A DNA stretch of 5,949 bases from an uncultured Sphingobium sp. Lineage in GTDB: Bacteria; Pseudomonadota; Alphaproteobacteria; Sphingomonadales; Sphingomonadaceae. The notes under the pieces were generated by a model. The model was not told the DNA's origin. It did not search any database and worked only from the letters and a program-made list of their open reading frames with translations. The stretch covers positions 1-5,949 of the forward strand of contig CAJYHD010000572.1 in NCBI GenBank assembly GCA_913773715.1. Direction: 5' to 3'. Position numbers and translations under genes: made by a program. Below, in pieces: positions 1 to 5,336 of the stretch; position 1 is the stretch's first letter, and each line of letters opens with the position of its first letter.

Positions 1-1
1 G

Positions 2-166
2 TTGCAAGTGATCGTCTGGGATGGCGCGGCGTTCCGGCGCGCGAGCCATATCGATTATTGCCGCAAGGATGATGCCTGGACCGGGCATGAGGTGAAAGAC
101 CCGGCGGTCGTGGGGGAGGTCGGCGCGACGGACATTCCCTCTAGAAAAGAAGTCCGTTCGGGCTAA
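2..166 (+). CDS. C-terminal fragment of an unrecognised protein
   Basis: An open frame enters from the left edge (first whole codon at base 2) and runs 54 codons to a TAA at 164-166. The visible peptide begins LQVIVWDGAAFRRASHIDYC and ends IPSRKEVRSG. It is mildly polar and charged, with a single Cys and no visible membrane segment or catalytic motif. I do not recognise the family. The other two plus frames close early, for example with a TGA at 70-72 in frame 1, and the codon use of this frame resembles that of the neighbouring genes, so it is probably the true 3' end of a gene. It converges on the methyltransferase-like gene with only 16 bases between the stops and no hairpin there. Confidence 0.55.
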   Translation: MQVIVWDGAAFRRASHIDYCRKDDAWTGHEVKDPAVVGEVGATDIPSRKEVRSG

Positions 167-182
167 GCGTGTCCGTATTCTG

Positions 183-1049
183 TTACGAGGGTTTCGCTTT
201 CAGGGCATCCGCCAAAGACACTTTTGCGCTGCCCCGGCGGGCAGGTGCGGCCTGACTGGGGTCGGGCTTCCATCCTGACAGATAGACGATCGCCATCTGC
301 TCCGCCGTGCGTCCATCCGGGTCGGCGGCATCGGCGAAATGGCTTGATGCGCGCATCAGCTTCTCGCGCGTCAGTGTCGGCTCGCGCGATCCAAGCGCGT
401 TGGCCGCCCCCATGCCGCGCAGGTCGTGCATCAGCCGGACGATGTCGCCATAGCGAATGACCAGCGTCTCGCCGTCCGCCACCGGCATCGCGAAACCAGC
501 GCGGGACAAAAGATCACCCGCCGCCCGGACGTCGACCTGCGGATGGACATGCTGGGTTGGGCGATCGCCCTCCGCCGCGAGCAGAGCGGCTATCAACCGC
601 GGCAGGCTGCCCGCGCCGGTGAAGGCGGCGAGCAGCAGGCCGTCTGGACGCAACAGGCGGCGCATCAGGATCAGCGCACCGGGCAGATCGTTGACGCTGT
701 CCAGCGTACCGCAGGCAATGACGAGATCGAAGCTGTCGTCGGCGAAGGGCAACGCATCCTCATCCACCTGCACGCCGCCCGCCGCCCGCGCGGCAAGGAA
801 ACCCGGATCGGCGCAGGCGACCCGCTTGCCCATCGCCGTCAGCGCGACCTTTGCACTGTCATCGGGCGCGCCGATCACCAGCGCTTCGGGCAGGTCCCGC
901 TGCACGTCCGCCAGCCGGTCGAGCAATTCGTCGAGCATCGCGCGATAGAGGAAGTCATGCTCGGCGAAGCGCGGCAGCATCCGATCGCGATGGCGGGCGC
1001 GGGTGGCGCGGTCGAAAATATCGGGCGGGCTGGTGTCTCCGGTAGGCAT
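183..1049 (-). CDS. NDUFAF5-like SAM-fold protein (class I methyltransferase family)
   Basis: A 288-residue protein resembling human NDUFAF5 along its whole length. The N-terminal block IFDRATRARHRDR (11-23) is followed by HDFL (31-34) and the degenerate SAM-binding motif I ALVIGAPDD (56-64). Then come LPFADDSFDLVIACGTLDSVNDLPGAL (about 100-126), the post-motif LLRPDGLLLAAFTG (132-145), LLSRAGF (180-186) and a family-typical C-terminal block SGWKPDPSQAAPARRGSAKVS (258-278). Human NDUFAF5 is a mitochondrial complex I assembly factor reported to hydroxylate an arginine of NDUFS7. A role on the bacterial NuoB-type subunit is inference. I chose the ATG at 1049 because an AAGG lies 6 bases upstream and the extra 19 N-terminal residues of the longer frame look non-homologous. 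The gene is divergent from comF. Usual annotations would read 'SAM-dependent methyltransferase'. The product is predicted to be cytoplasmic, as no signal peptide is seen. Confidence 0.88.
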   Translation of the reverse strand: MPTGDTSPPDIFDRATRARHRDRMLPRFAEHDFLYRAMLDELLDRLADVQRDLPEALVIGAPDDSAKVALTAMGKRVACADPGFLAARAAGGVQVDEDALPFADDSFDLVIACGTLDSVNDLPGALILMRRLLRPDGLLLAAFTGAGSLPRLIAALLAAEGDRPTQHVHPQVDVRAAGDLLSRAGFAMPVADGETLVIRYGDIVRLMHDLRGMGAANALGSREPTLTREKLMRASSHFADAADPDGRTAEQMAIVYLSGWKPDPSQAAPARRGSAKVSLADALKAKPS

Positions 1050-1054
1050 GGCGG

Positions 1055-1088
1055 GCCTTGTGCATCGGGCGGGAAGTGGGGACAAGGC
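1055..1088. repeat. Inverted repeat GCCTTGT/ACAAGGC between divergent genes
   Basis: GCCTTGT (1055-1061) and ACAAGGC (1082-1088) are perfect 7-base inverted repeats, 20 bases apart, in the short space between the methyltransferase-like gene and comF. Read outward, each arm supplies an AAGG Shine-Dalgarno-like core. The spacing from ACAAGGC to the ATG is 5 bases in both directions when comF starts at 1094. The simplest reading is two mirrored ribosome binding sites. A dimeric repressor site is possible but unsupported. Confidence 0.4.
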
Positions 1089-1093
1089 AGATG

Positions 1094-1852
1094 ATGCTTG
1101 GCACACCGCTTCTCAAGGCCGCGATCCGGCCGCTGGTCGATTATGCGCTGCCGCCGCGCTGCCCCGGCTGTGGAGTCATCGTCGCGCAGGATCATGCCTT
1201 CTGCCTCGACTGCTGGAGCGGCATGCGGTTCCTGGGCGATCCCTGCTGCGCGCGCTGCGGCGTGCCGTTCGCGCATGACATGGGCGAAGGCACGGCGTGC
1301 GGCGCCTGCCTTGCCGATCCGCCGCCCTTCGACAGCGCACGGGCGGTGCTGGCCTATGGCGATGTCGCGCGGATGGTGGCGCTGAAGCTCAAATATGGGC
1401 GGCGCATCGGCCTCGCCCGGCTGATCGCGCGAAACATGGTGCGGCATGTTCCGGCGGTGGGGGATGATCCGCCGATCATCGTTCCGGTCCCGCTGCATCG
1501 CTGGCGGCTGTGGGGCAGGGGCTTCAACCAGTCGGCGCTGATCGCCGATCATCTGGGGCGTATGAGTGGCCTGTCGGTCGATCGGCACGCCCTGCTGCGC
1601 GTCAAGCGGACCGTGCCGCTGCGGAGCATGAACCCGCGCCAGCGCGACAAGGCGGTGCGCGGTGCGTTCGCCATGGCGGCGGGGCATGAGCTGACCGGGC
1701 GGCGCGTGTTGCTGATCGACGATGTTCATACCAGCGGCGCGACGGCGGCGGCCTGCGCGCGCGCCTTGCGCAAGGGCGGCGTGGCGAAAGTCACCCTGCT
1801 TTGCTGGGCGCGCGTGCTGCCCGACGCAACGGAACCCGGCGTTATCGATTGA
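1094..1852 (+). CDS. comF: ComF family phosphoribosyltransferase-like protein
   Basis: A 252-residue ComF/GntX-type protein. The N-terminus carries a zinc-ribbon array with Cys pairs at 23/26, 37/40, 51-52/55 and 69/72. The C-terminal half is a type I phosphoribosyltransferase fold: VPVPLHRWRLWGRGFNQS (about 130-147), a variant of the family RT..Q...R..NV.GAF block (about 170-192), and the PRPP-binding loop VLLIDDVHTSGAT (205-217). ComF proteins support DNA uptake in naturally competent bacteria. In non-competent species their substrate is unknown, and no other competence gene is visible here. The start is ambiguous: ATGs at 1091 and 1094 lie next to each other. AAGG at 1084-1087 is 3 bases from the first and 6 from the second, so 1094 is favoured. 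A TTG at 1058 in the same frame would overlap the repeat and is unlikely. The TGA stop lies inside a TTGACA that may be a -35 box for the next gene. Confidence 0.92.
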   Translation: MLGTPLLKAAIRPLVDYALPPRCPGCGVIVAQDHAFCLDCWSGMRFLGDPCCARCGVPFAHDMGEGTACGACLADPPPFDSARAVLAYGDVARMVALKLKYGRRIGLARLIARNMVRHVPAVGDDPPIIVPVPLHRWRLWGRGFNQSALIADHLGRMSGLSVDRHALLRVKRTVPLRSMNPRQRDKAVRGAFAMAAGHELTGRRVLLIDDVHTSGATAAACARALRKGGVAKVTLLCWARVLPDATEPGVID

Positions 1853-1877
1853 CAAAGGCAAGCCGCCGCACAATTTC
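1849..1877 (+). promoter_or_regulatory. Candidate promoter for the glutaredoxin operon
   Basis: A perfect TTGACA (1849-1854) overlaps the comF stop codon. Seventeen bases downstream the -10 position reads AATTTC, a poor match to TATAAT. The location, about 50 bases before the glutaredoxin start, is sensible for a new transcription unit, but only the -35 is convincing. Confidence 0.3.
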
Positions 1878-1903
1878 GGCGCATATCAGGAGTTCTTTGT
1901 CTC

Positions 1904-2161
1904 ATGGCTCAAGTCGAAATCTATACGAAGGCGTTCTGCGGCTACTGCGCGCGGGCCAAGTCGCTGCTCCGCGACAAGGGGGTCGCGTTCGAGGAATATG
2001 ACATCACCATGGGCGGACCCAAGCGCGAGGAGATGCTGGGCCGCAGCAATGGCGGGACGACCGTGCCGCAGATCTTCATCGATGGCGAGCATGTCGGCGG
2101 CAGCGACGATCTGGCTGCGCTCAATCGCGCGGGCAAGCTCGACGCGATGCTCGGGGTATAA
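1904..2161 (+). CDS. grxC: Class I (dithiol) glutaredoxin, Grx3 type
   Basis: An 85-residue, single-domain glutaredoxin of normal family length. It uses glutathione to reduce protein disulfides and mixed glutathione disulfides in the cytoplasm. Visible marks are VEIYTKAFCGYC (4-15) with active-site Cys12 and Cys15, TVPQIFIDG (53-61) with the cis-Pro at 55, and the glutathione-binding GGSDDL (65-70). The active site is CGYC instead of the classical CPYC; two cysteines are retained, so a dithiol mechanism is expected. The ATG at 1904 is preceded by AGGAG (1888-1892) at 11 bases. The stop is 11 bases before the amidase start, so the two are probably co-transcribed. Confidence 0.95.
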   Translation: MAQVEIYTKAFCGYCARAKSLLRDKGVAFEEYDITMGGPKREEMLGRSNGGTTVPQIFIDGEHVGGSDDLAALNRAGKLDAMLGV

Positions 2162-2172
2162 AGTACCCGACG

Positions 2173-3003
2173 ATGCGCGCCGCCCTGTTCCAGATGACCA
2201 GCGGGATCGATCCCGCCGCCAATGCCGACGCCATCGTGGCGATGATCGCCCGCGCCAAGGCGGAGGGGGCGGACATGCTCTTCACGCCCGAAATGGCGGG
2301 ATGCCTCGATCGTGATCGAACAAGGGCGGCGGCGACGCTGCGATCGGAAGCGAACGATGTCGTGCTGGCGGCGGTGCGGGAAGCGGCTGCACGCGAGGGG
2401 CTGTGGGTGCATATCGGATCGCTGCCGCTGAAGGACGAGCGCGCGGACGGGCGCTGGGCGAACCGCAGCTTCCTGATTGATGACACCGGTGCGATCCGCG
2501 CGCGATACGACAAGATCCATCTGTTCGACGTCGATCTGGCGACCGGCGAAAGCTGGCGCGAATCCTCGGTCTACGGCCCGGGGGAGCAGGTCATCGCGGC
2601 GGATACGCCCTGGGGGCGGATGGGCTTTTCCATCTGCTACGACATGCGCTTTCCCGATCTGTACCGGGCGCTGACCAATGCGGGGGCGACGATCCTGCTG
2701 GCACCCGCAGCCTTCACCGTGCCGACGGGGCAGGCGCATTGGCATGTGTTGCTGCGCGCGCGGGCGATCGAAGCGGGGTGCTTCGTCATCGCAACCGCAC
2801 AGTCGGGTAGTCATGCGGATGGCCGCACGACCTATGGCCATAGTCTGGTGGTCGATCCATGGGGTGAGATGCTGCTCGACATGGGCATCGAGCCGGGGCT
2901 GGCCTTTGCCGATCTCGACCTGTCGCGCGTAGATGACGTGCGCGCCCGCGTTCCTGCGCTTGCCAATCGCCGCACCATCCCGGTGGAGGTGACGCTCGCA
3001 TGA
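2173..3003 (+). CDS. Carbon-nitrogen hydrolase, Nit1/deaminated-glutathione-amidase type
   Basis: A 276-residue nitrilase-superfamily amidase of full length. The Glu-Lys-Cys triad is visible: Glu40 in LFTPEMAG, Lys114 in YDKIHLFDVDL and Cys155 in SICYDMRFPDLYRAL. The Nit1-type signatures KIHLFDVDL, the ES..YGPGE segment, APAAFTVPTGQAHW (177-190) and GRTTYGHSLVVDPWGE (217-232) point to the branch that includes mammalian NIT1 and bacterial YbeM. That branch hydrolyses deaminated glutathione, a side product of transaminases acting on GSH. Assignment to this substrate is by family resemblance; omega-amidase (Nit2-like) activity on alpha-ketoglutaramate is the main alternative. No strong Shine-Dalgarno sequence precedes the ATG, so translation may be coupled to the glutaredoxin gene 11 bases upstream. 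Its TGA overlaps the ATG of the DUF1178 gene (ATGA, 3000-3003). Confidence 0.93.
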   Translation: MRAALFQMTSGIDPAANADAIVAMIARAKAEGADMLFTPEMAGCLDRDRTRAAATLRSEANDVVLAAVREAAAREGLWVHIGSLPLKDERADGRWANRSFLIDDTGAIRARYDKIHLFDVDLATGESWRESSVYGPGEQVIAADTPWGRMGFSICYDMRFPDLYRALTNAGATILLAPAAFTVPTGQAHWHVLLRARAIEAGCFVIATAQSGSHADGRTTYGHSLVVDPWGEMLLDMGIEPGLAFADLDLSRVDDVRARVPALANRRTIPVEVTLA

Positions 3004-3479
3004 TCGTGTTCGATCTCAAATGCGAAGGCGCGGGCCATGTGTTCGAAGCCTGGTTCGGCTCCAGTACGGATTATGAGGATCAAAAGGCGCGCGGCCTGCT
3101 TGCATGCCCGATGTGCGGCGACACGCGCATCGGCAAGGCATTGATGGCGCCCGCCATTCCCGCCAAGGGTAACAGCCGCGTCGAAGCGCCGCCCGCCGCG
3201 CCGGAGCAGGCCGCACCCGTCGCCGTCAGCACGGGGGACGAGACGAGAATGCGCGCCCTGATCGACGCGCTCGCCACCGCGCAGAAGAAGGCGCTGGAAG
3301 GCTCCACCTGGGTCGGACGCGGCTTTGCCGAACAGGCGCGCGCCATGCATTATGGCGAGCAGGACCGCTCCAGCATCCATGGCGAAGTCGCGCCGGAAGA
3401 AGCGAAGGCGCTGTTCGCCGAAGGGGTGGAAGTCGCCCCGCTTCCTTTCCTGGTCGTACCGCCGCAAGCGAAGAATTGA
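3000..3479 (+). CDS. DUF1178 family protein, putative zinc-binding
   Basis: A 159-residue member of the uncharacterised DUF1178 family. The N-terminal block MIVFDLKCEGAGHVFEAWF contains Cys8 and His13, and CPMCGD gives Cys36 and Cys39; together these look like a small zinc site. An Ala/Pro-rich linker follows (about 50-80). The conserved C-terminal block runs VGRGFAEQARAMHYGEQD, IHGEVAPEEAKALFAEGVEV and PLPF (about 105-150). No enzymatic function is established for the family as far as I know. The start codon overlaps the amidase stop by 4 bases, implying translational coupling and a shared role or expression level with that amidase. The product is predicted to be cytoplasmic, with no signal peptide or membrane segment. 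The stop codon lies within a TTGACC that may be a -35 box for the tRNA gene. Confidence 0.93.
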   Translation: MIVFDLKCEGAGHVFEAWFGSSTDYEDQKARGLLACPMCGDTRIGKALMAPAIPAKGNSRVEAPPAAPEQAAPVAVSTGDETRMRALIDALATAQKKALEGSTWVGRGFAEQARAMHYGEQDRSSIHGEVAPEEAKALFAEGVEVAPLPFLVVPPQAKN

Positions 3480-3504
3480 CCACGCCCGCCCCGCATAATA
3501 GAGC
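3476..3504 (+). promoter_or_regulatory. Candidate promoter for tRNA-Arg
   Basis: TTGACC (3476-3481) resembles a -35 element and overlaps the DUF1178 stop codon. At the ideal 17-base spacing the -10 is TAGAGC (3499-3504). A better-looking CATAAT (3494-3499) sits only 12 bases away, which is too close. Position before the tRNA is right, but the -10 is uncertain. Confidence 0.28.
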
Positions 3505-3514
3505 GGCATCGGGC

Positions 3515-3591
3515 GGCCCCATAGCTCAGCAGGATAGAGCGTCGGATTCCTAATCCGAAGGCCACTGGTTCGAATCCAGTTGGGGTCACCA
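3515..3591 (+). tRNA. tRNA-Arg (anticodon CCU)
   Basis: A 77-base cloverleaf can be folded by eye. The acceptor stem is GGCCCCA (3515-3521) with TGGGGTC (3581-3587), including one G-U pair. The D stem is GCTC/GAGC (3524-3527, 3537-3540). The anticodon stem is TCGGA/TCCGA (3542-3546, 3554-3558) around the loop TTCCTAA, with anticodon CCT at 3549-3551. The variable loop is AGGCC, and the T stem is ACTGG/CCAGT (3564-3568, 3576-3580) with loop TTCGAAT. The discriminator base is A3588 and CCA is encoded at 3589-3591. It reads the AGG arginine codon, which is rare in GC-rich genomes of this kind. Confidence 0.96.
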
Positions 3592-3640
3592 CGCATCGTC
3601 CCGCTCCCTTTGCCGAGCGACCGCCTGATCGAAGGATGCG
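3592..3640 (+). repeat. Nested inverted repeats after the tRNA
   Basis: CGCATC (3592-3597) can pair with GATGCG (3635-3640), enclosing a smaller hairpin CGCTC/GAGCG (3602-3606, 3615-3619) with an 8-base loop. There is no T tract, so this is not a typical intrinsic terminator. It might act in 3' processing of the tRNA transcript or be chance. The GAAGG inside (3631-3635) is the best Shine-Dalgarno-like sequence before the GST-like gene. Confidence 0.22.
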
Positions 3641-3649
3641 CGCGAGAGC

Positions 3650-4297
3650 ATGCAGTACCCGATCCTCTACAGCTTCCGGCGCTGTCCCTATGCGATGCGG
3701 GCGCGGCTTGCGCTTGCGGTCAGCGGGACGCCTGTCGAACTGCGGGAAGTGAAGCTCGCGGCCAAGCCCGAAGCGCTGCTGGCGGCGTCGCCCAAAGGCA
3801 CAGTGCCAGTGCTGGTCCTTCCTGACAGAAGGGTTATCGACCAGAGCCTCGACATCATGGTCTGGGCCTTGTCGCACAACGACCCGGAGGGATGGCGCGA
3901 GCGCGACGACCCCGATCTCGTCGCGATGAATGACGGACCGTTCAAGCAGGATCTCGATCGCTACAAATATCCCGAGCGCCATGGGTCGGACGCTCTGTTC
4001 CACAGCGAGCGCGTCATGATTTTACTGCGTGAATTGGAGAGACGCCTGATCGACGCCAAGCATCTGGGCGGTGACAGGCGTGGGTTGGTCGATGCGGCGA
4101 TCTTTCCGTTCGTGCGGCAATGCGTCGCGGTCGATCCTGCCTGGTTCACGGAACAGGCCCTGCCGCGCTTGATGCAATGGCTGAAGGAGCATCAGCAGTC
4201 GCGCTTGTTCGAGGCGATCATGGTTCGCGCGACACCATGGACGCCGGGCGATGCGCCATTGGTAATGGACTGGTCCGCCGCAATTCCGGTAAGCTAG
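3650..4297 (+). CDS. Glutathione S-transferase family protein with CPYA motif
   Basis: A 215-residue protein with a thioredoxin-fold N-terminal domain and a helical GST C-terminal domain. YSFRRCPYAMRARLAL (7-22) places Cys12 where cysteine-type GSTs and Grx2-like proteins carry their catalytic residue. SPKGTVPVL (47-55) holds the cis-Pro at 53. DQS (64-66) matches the glutathione gamma-glutamyl contact. Asp148 in GLVDAAIFPFVRQ is the helix N-cap typical of GST C-terminal domains. A Cys rather than Ser/Tyr suggests thiol transfer, dehydroascorbate-like or deglutathionylating chemistry rather than classical conjugation; this is inference. The ATG at 3650 is preceded by GAAGG at 14 bases, a long spacing, and a nearer upstream ATG (3636) is out of frame. 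The gene may be read from the tRNA transcript or from its own unseen promoter. It converges on the YciI-like gene with 14 bases between them. Confidence 0.9.
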   Translation: MQYPILYSFRRCPYAMRARLALAVSGTPVELREVKLAAKPEALLAASPKGTVPVLVLPDRRVIDQSLDIMVWALSHNDPEGWRERDDPDLVAMNDGPFKQDLDRYKYPERHGSDALFHSERVMILLRELERRLIDAKHLGGDRRGLVDAAIFPFVRQCVAVDPAWFTEQALPRLMQWLKEHQQSRLFEAIMVRATPWTPGDAPLVMDWSAAIPVS

Positions 4298-4311
4298 GTG
4301 GCGCTCCTCCG

Positions 4312-4680
4312 TCAGCTTAAGTCGGACAAGTCATGGAAGGGCCTTATCTCGATCTCGCTTGGTCCCGGCATGGGGTTGGGGCATCGCTTGGCCCATTCGA
4401 TCGCCTCGTCCATGTCGCGGACGTCCCAAATCCAGAAGCCTGCGACCTGATGACCCGCAGGTGCGAAGGGGCCGTCCACTACATCGCGATGGTCGCCATC
4501 GAAGGCGATGCGCTTACCTTGCGATGTCGATTGCAACCCATCCGCATCGACGAAGATGCCAGCCGCGCGCAGATCGTCGTTGAAGCGGCCCATCGCCGCC
4601 ATCATCGCCTCAGTTTCAGGCGTTCGTACGAAGCCCTTCTCGCTGTCGTCGGTCGCCTTCACCAGCACCATCACGCGCAT
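4312..4680 (-). CDS. YciI family (YCII-related, DGPF domain) protein
   Basis: A 122-residue, single-domain protein of the YCII-related/DGPF family. It opens with MRVMVLVKATDDSEKG, contains VVDGPFAPAGHQVAGFWI (67-84; DGPF at 69-72), and ends in a charged tail with EIEIRPF (109-115). The family has a ferredoxin-like fold. Members are often near ECF sigma factors, but none is visible here, and the biochemical role is mostly unknown. The start at 4680 is well supported by AAGGAG (plus-strand 4688-4693) at 7 bases. The gene lies downstream of infC on the same strand, but an intrinsic terminator separates them, so independent transcription is likely. No convincing promoter is seen in the roughly 40 bases between terminator and Shine-Dalgarno sequence. 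Confidence 0.92.
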   Translation of the reverse strand: MRVMVLVKATDDSEKGFVRTPETEAMMAAMGRFNDDLRAAGIFVDADGLQSTSQGKRIAFDGDHRDVVDGPFAPAGHQVAGFWIWDVRDMDEAIEWAKRCPNPMPGPSEIEIRPFHDLSDLS

Positions 4681-4721
4681 CGCTCGTCTCCTTGGCGAAG
4701 ATCGAAGGTGCGCCCAACTGC

Positions 4722-4749
4722 AAAAGGGCGGCCCCTTCGAGCCGCCCTT
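4722..4749 (-). terminator. Intrinsic terminator of infC
   Basis: The arms AAGGGCGGC (4724-4732) and GCCGCCCTT (4741-4749) form a perfect 9-bp GC-rich stem with an 8-base loop. Read on the minus strand it ends in TTTT (4725-4722), and it begins about 28 bases after the infC stop. The T tract is short, as is common in GC-rich genomes. It insulates infC from the YciI-like gene. Confidence 0.8.
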
Positions 4750-4777
4750 CTACCATTTCACGCGATGGTCCGCAGCC

Positions 4778-5311
4778 TTATTTCGGCGAGAGGACCATCA
4801 GCATCTGGCGGCCTTCCATGCGCGGATAAGCTTCTACCTTCGCAATCTCGGCGACATTCTCGGCCACGCGCTGAAGCAGGTTCATGCCAAGCTGCTGGTG
4901 ACTGAGTTCGCGACCACGGAAGCGCAGGGTGATCTTCACCTTGTCGCCTTCACCGATGAAGTCGTGGACCTTCTTCATCTTCGTATCATAGTCATGATCG
5001 TCGATGTTCGGACGCATCTTGATTTCTTTGAGTTCCTGCGTCTTCTGCGTCTTGCGGGCGATGTTCGCCTTCTTCTGCGCTTCGTACTTGAACTTTCCGA
5101 TGTCGAGGAATTTGCAGACCGGCGGATCGGCGTTGGGCGACACTTCGACCAGATCGAGACCGACCTCGGCCGCCTGCTCGATTGCCTCCTGCGTAAACAT
5201 CACACCCAGATTTTCGCCTTCGTCATCGATCACGCGCACCTTGGGCACGTTGATGAACTCATTATAGCGAGGGCCGGACTTCGGCGGCGGCGCCAATGGG
5301 CGGCGCATCAT
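4778..5311 (-). CDS. infC: Translation initiation factor IF-3
   Basis: A 177-residue IF-3 counted from the first ATG. IF-3 binds the 30S subunit, blocks premature 50S joining and checks start-codon/initiator-tRNA pairing. The N-terminal domain contains [31 protein letters not shown], and [18 protein letters not shown]. The linker is [22 protein letters not shown]. The C-terminal domain contains [32 protein letters not shown] and the terminal [18 protein letters not shown]. Tandem ATGs lie at 5311 and 5308. The only good Shine-Dalgarno sequence (AGGAG, plus-strand 5332-5336) is 20 bases before the first ATG. It is 8 bases before an in-frame ATA (5323-5321) and 2 before an in-frame ATC (5329-5327). 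Those starts would add the residues IRPP or IAIRPP and would make this a non-canonical start. thrS lies 130 bases upstream on the same strand, and a terminator follows. rpmI and rplT are not downstream. Confidence 0.96.
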   Translation of the reverse strand: MMRRPLAPPPKSGPRYNEFINVPKVRVIDDEGENLGVMFTQEAIEQAAEVGLDLVEVSPNADPPVCKFLDIGKFKYEAQKKANIARKTQKTQELKEIKMRPNIDDHDYDTKMKKVHDFIGEGDKVKITLRFRGRELSHQQLGMNLLQRVAENVAEIAKVEAYPRMEGRQMLMVLSPK

Positions 5312-5331
5312 TGGGGGACGTATAGCGATAT

Positions 5332-5336
5332 CTCCT
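5332..5336 (-). promoter_or_regulatory. infC Shine-Dalgarno sequence, misplaced for ATG
   Basis: AGGAG on the minus strand. Distances to in-frame candidate starts are ATC 2 bases, ATA 8 bases, first ATG 20 bases and second ATG 23 bases. The 8-base spacing to ATA is the only one in the usual range, so this site decides the start in favour of a non-canonical codon unless RNA folding shortens the distance. Confidence 0.55.

Noticed and set aside
1058..1093. A TTG start at 1058 for comF, adding 12 residues
   Set aside because: The added residues do not resemble the family N-terminus and no Shine-Dalgarno sequence precedes it. ATG at 1094 has AAGG at 6 bases.
426..1094. A 222-codon plus-strand open frame opposite the methyltransferase-like gene
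   Set aside because: The minus-strand frame matches NDUFAF5 along its full length. The plus-strand product is Gln/Arg/His-rich low-complexity sequence without motifs.
1050..1106. A longer N-terminus for the methyltransferase-like protein (start at 1106)
   Set aside because: The extra residues are not family-like, would overlap the comF start, and lack a ribosome binding site.
875..1873. A 332-codon minus-strand open frame across comF and into the methyltransferase-like gene
   Set aside because: It is antisense to comF, whose family motifs are unmistakable. Its own translation is rich in Arg, Pro, His and Gln with no recognisable domain, typical of a shadow frame in GC-rich DNA.
1942..2841. 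A 299-codon minus-strand open frame opposite the glutaredoxin and amidase genes
   Set aside because: Composition is typical of antisense shadow frames, and both genes on the other strand are complete with catalytic residues in place.
3494..3499. CATAAT as the -10 element of the tRNA promoter paired with TTGACC
   Set aside because: Only 12 bases separate the two boxes; sigma-70 promoters need about 16-18. It could only work with a different, unseen -35.
2832..3596. A minus-strand open frame spanning DUF1178 and the tRNA (254 codons)
   Set aside because: It crosses the tRNA gene on the opposite strand. The N-terminal part (PNWIRTSGLRIRNPT) is a known spurious translation of an antisense tRNA.
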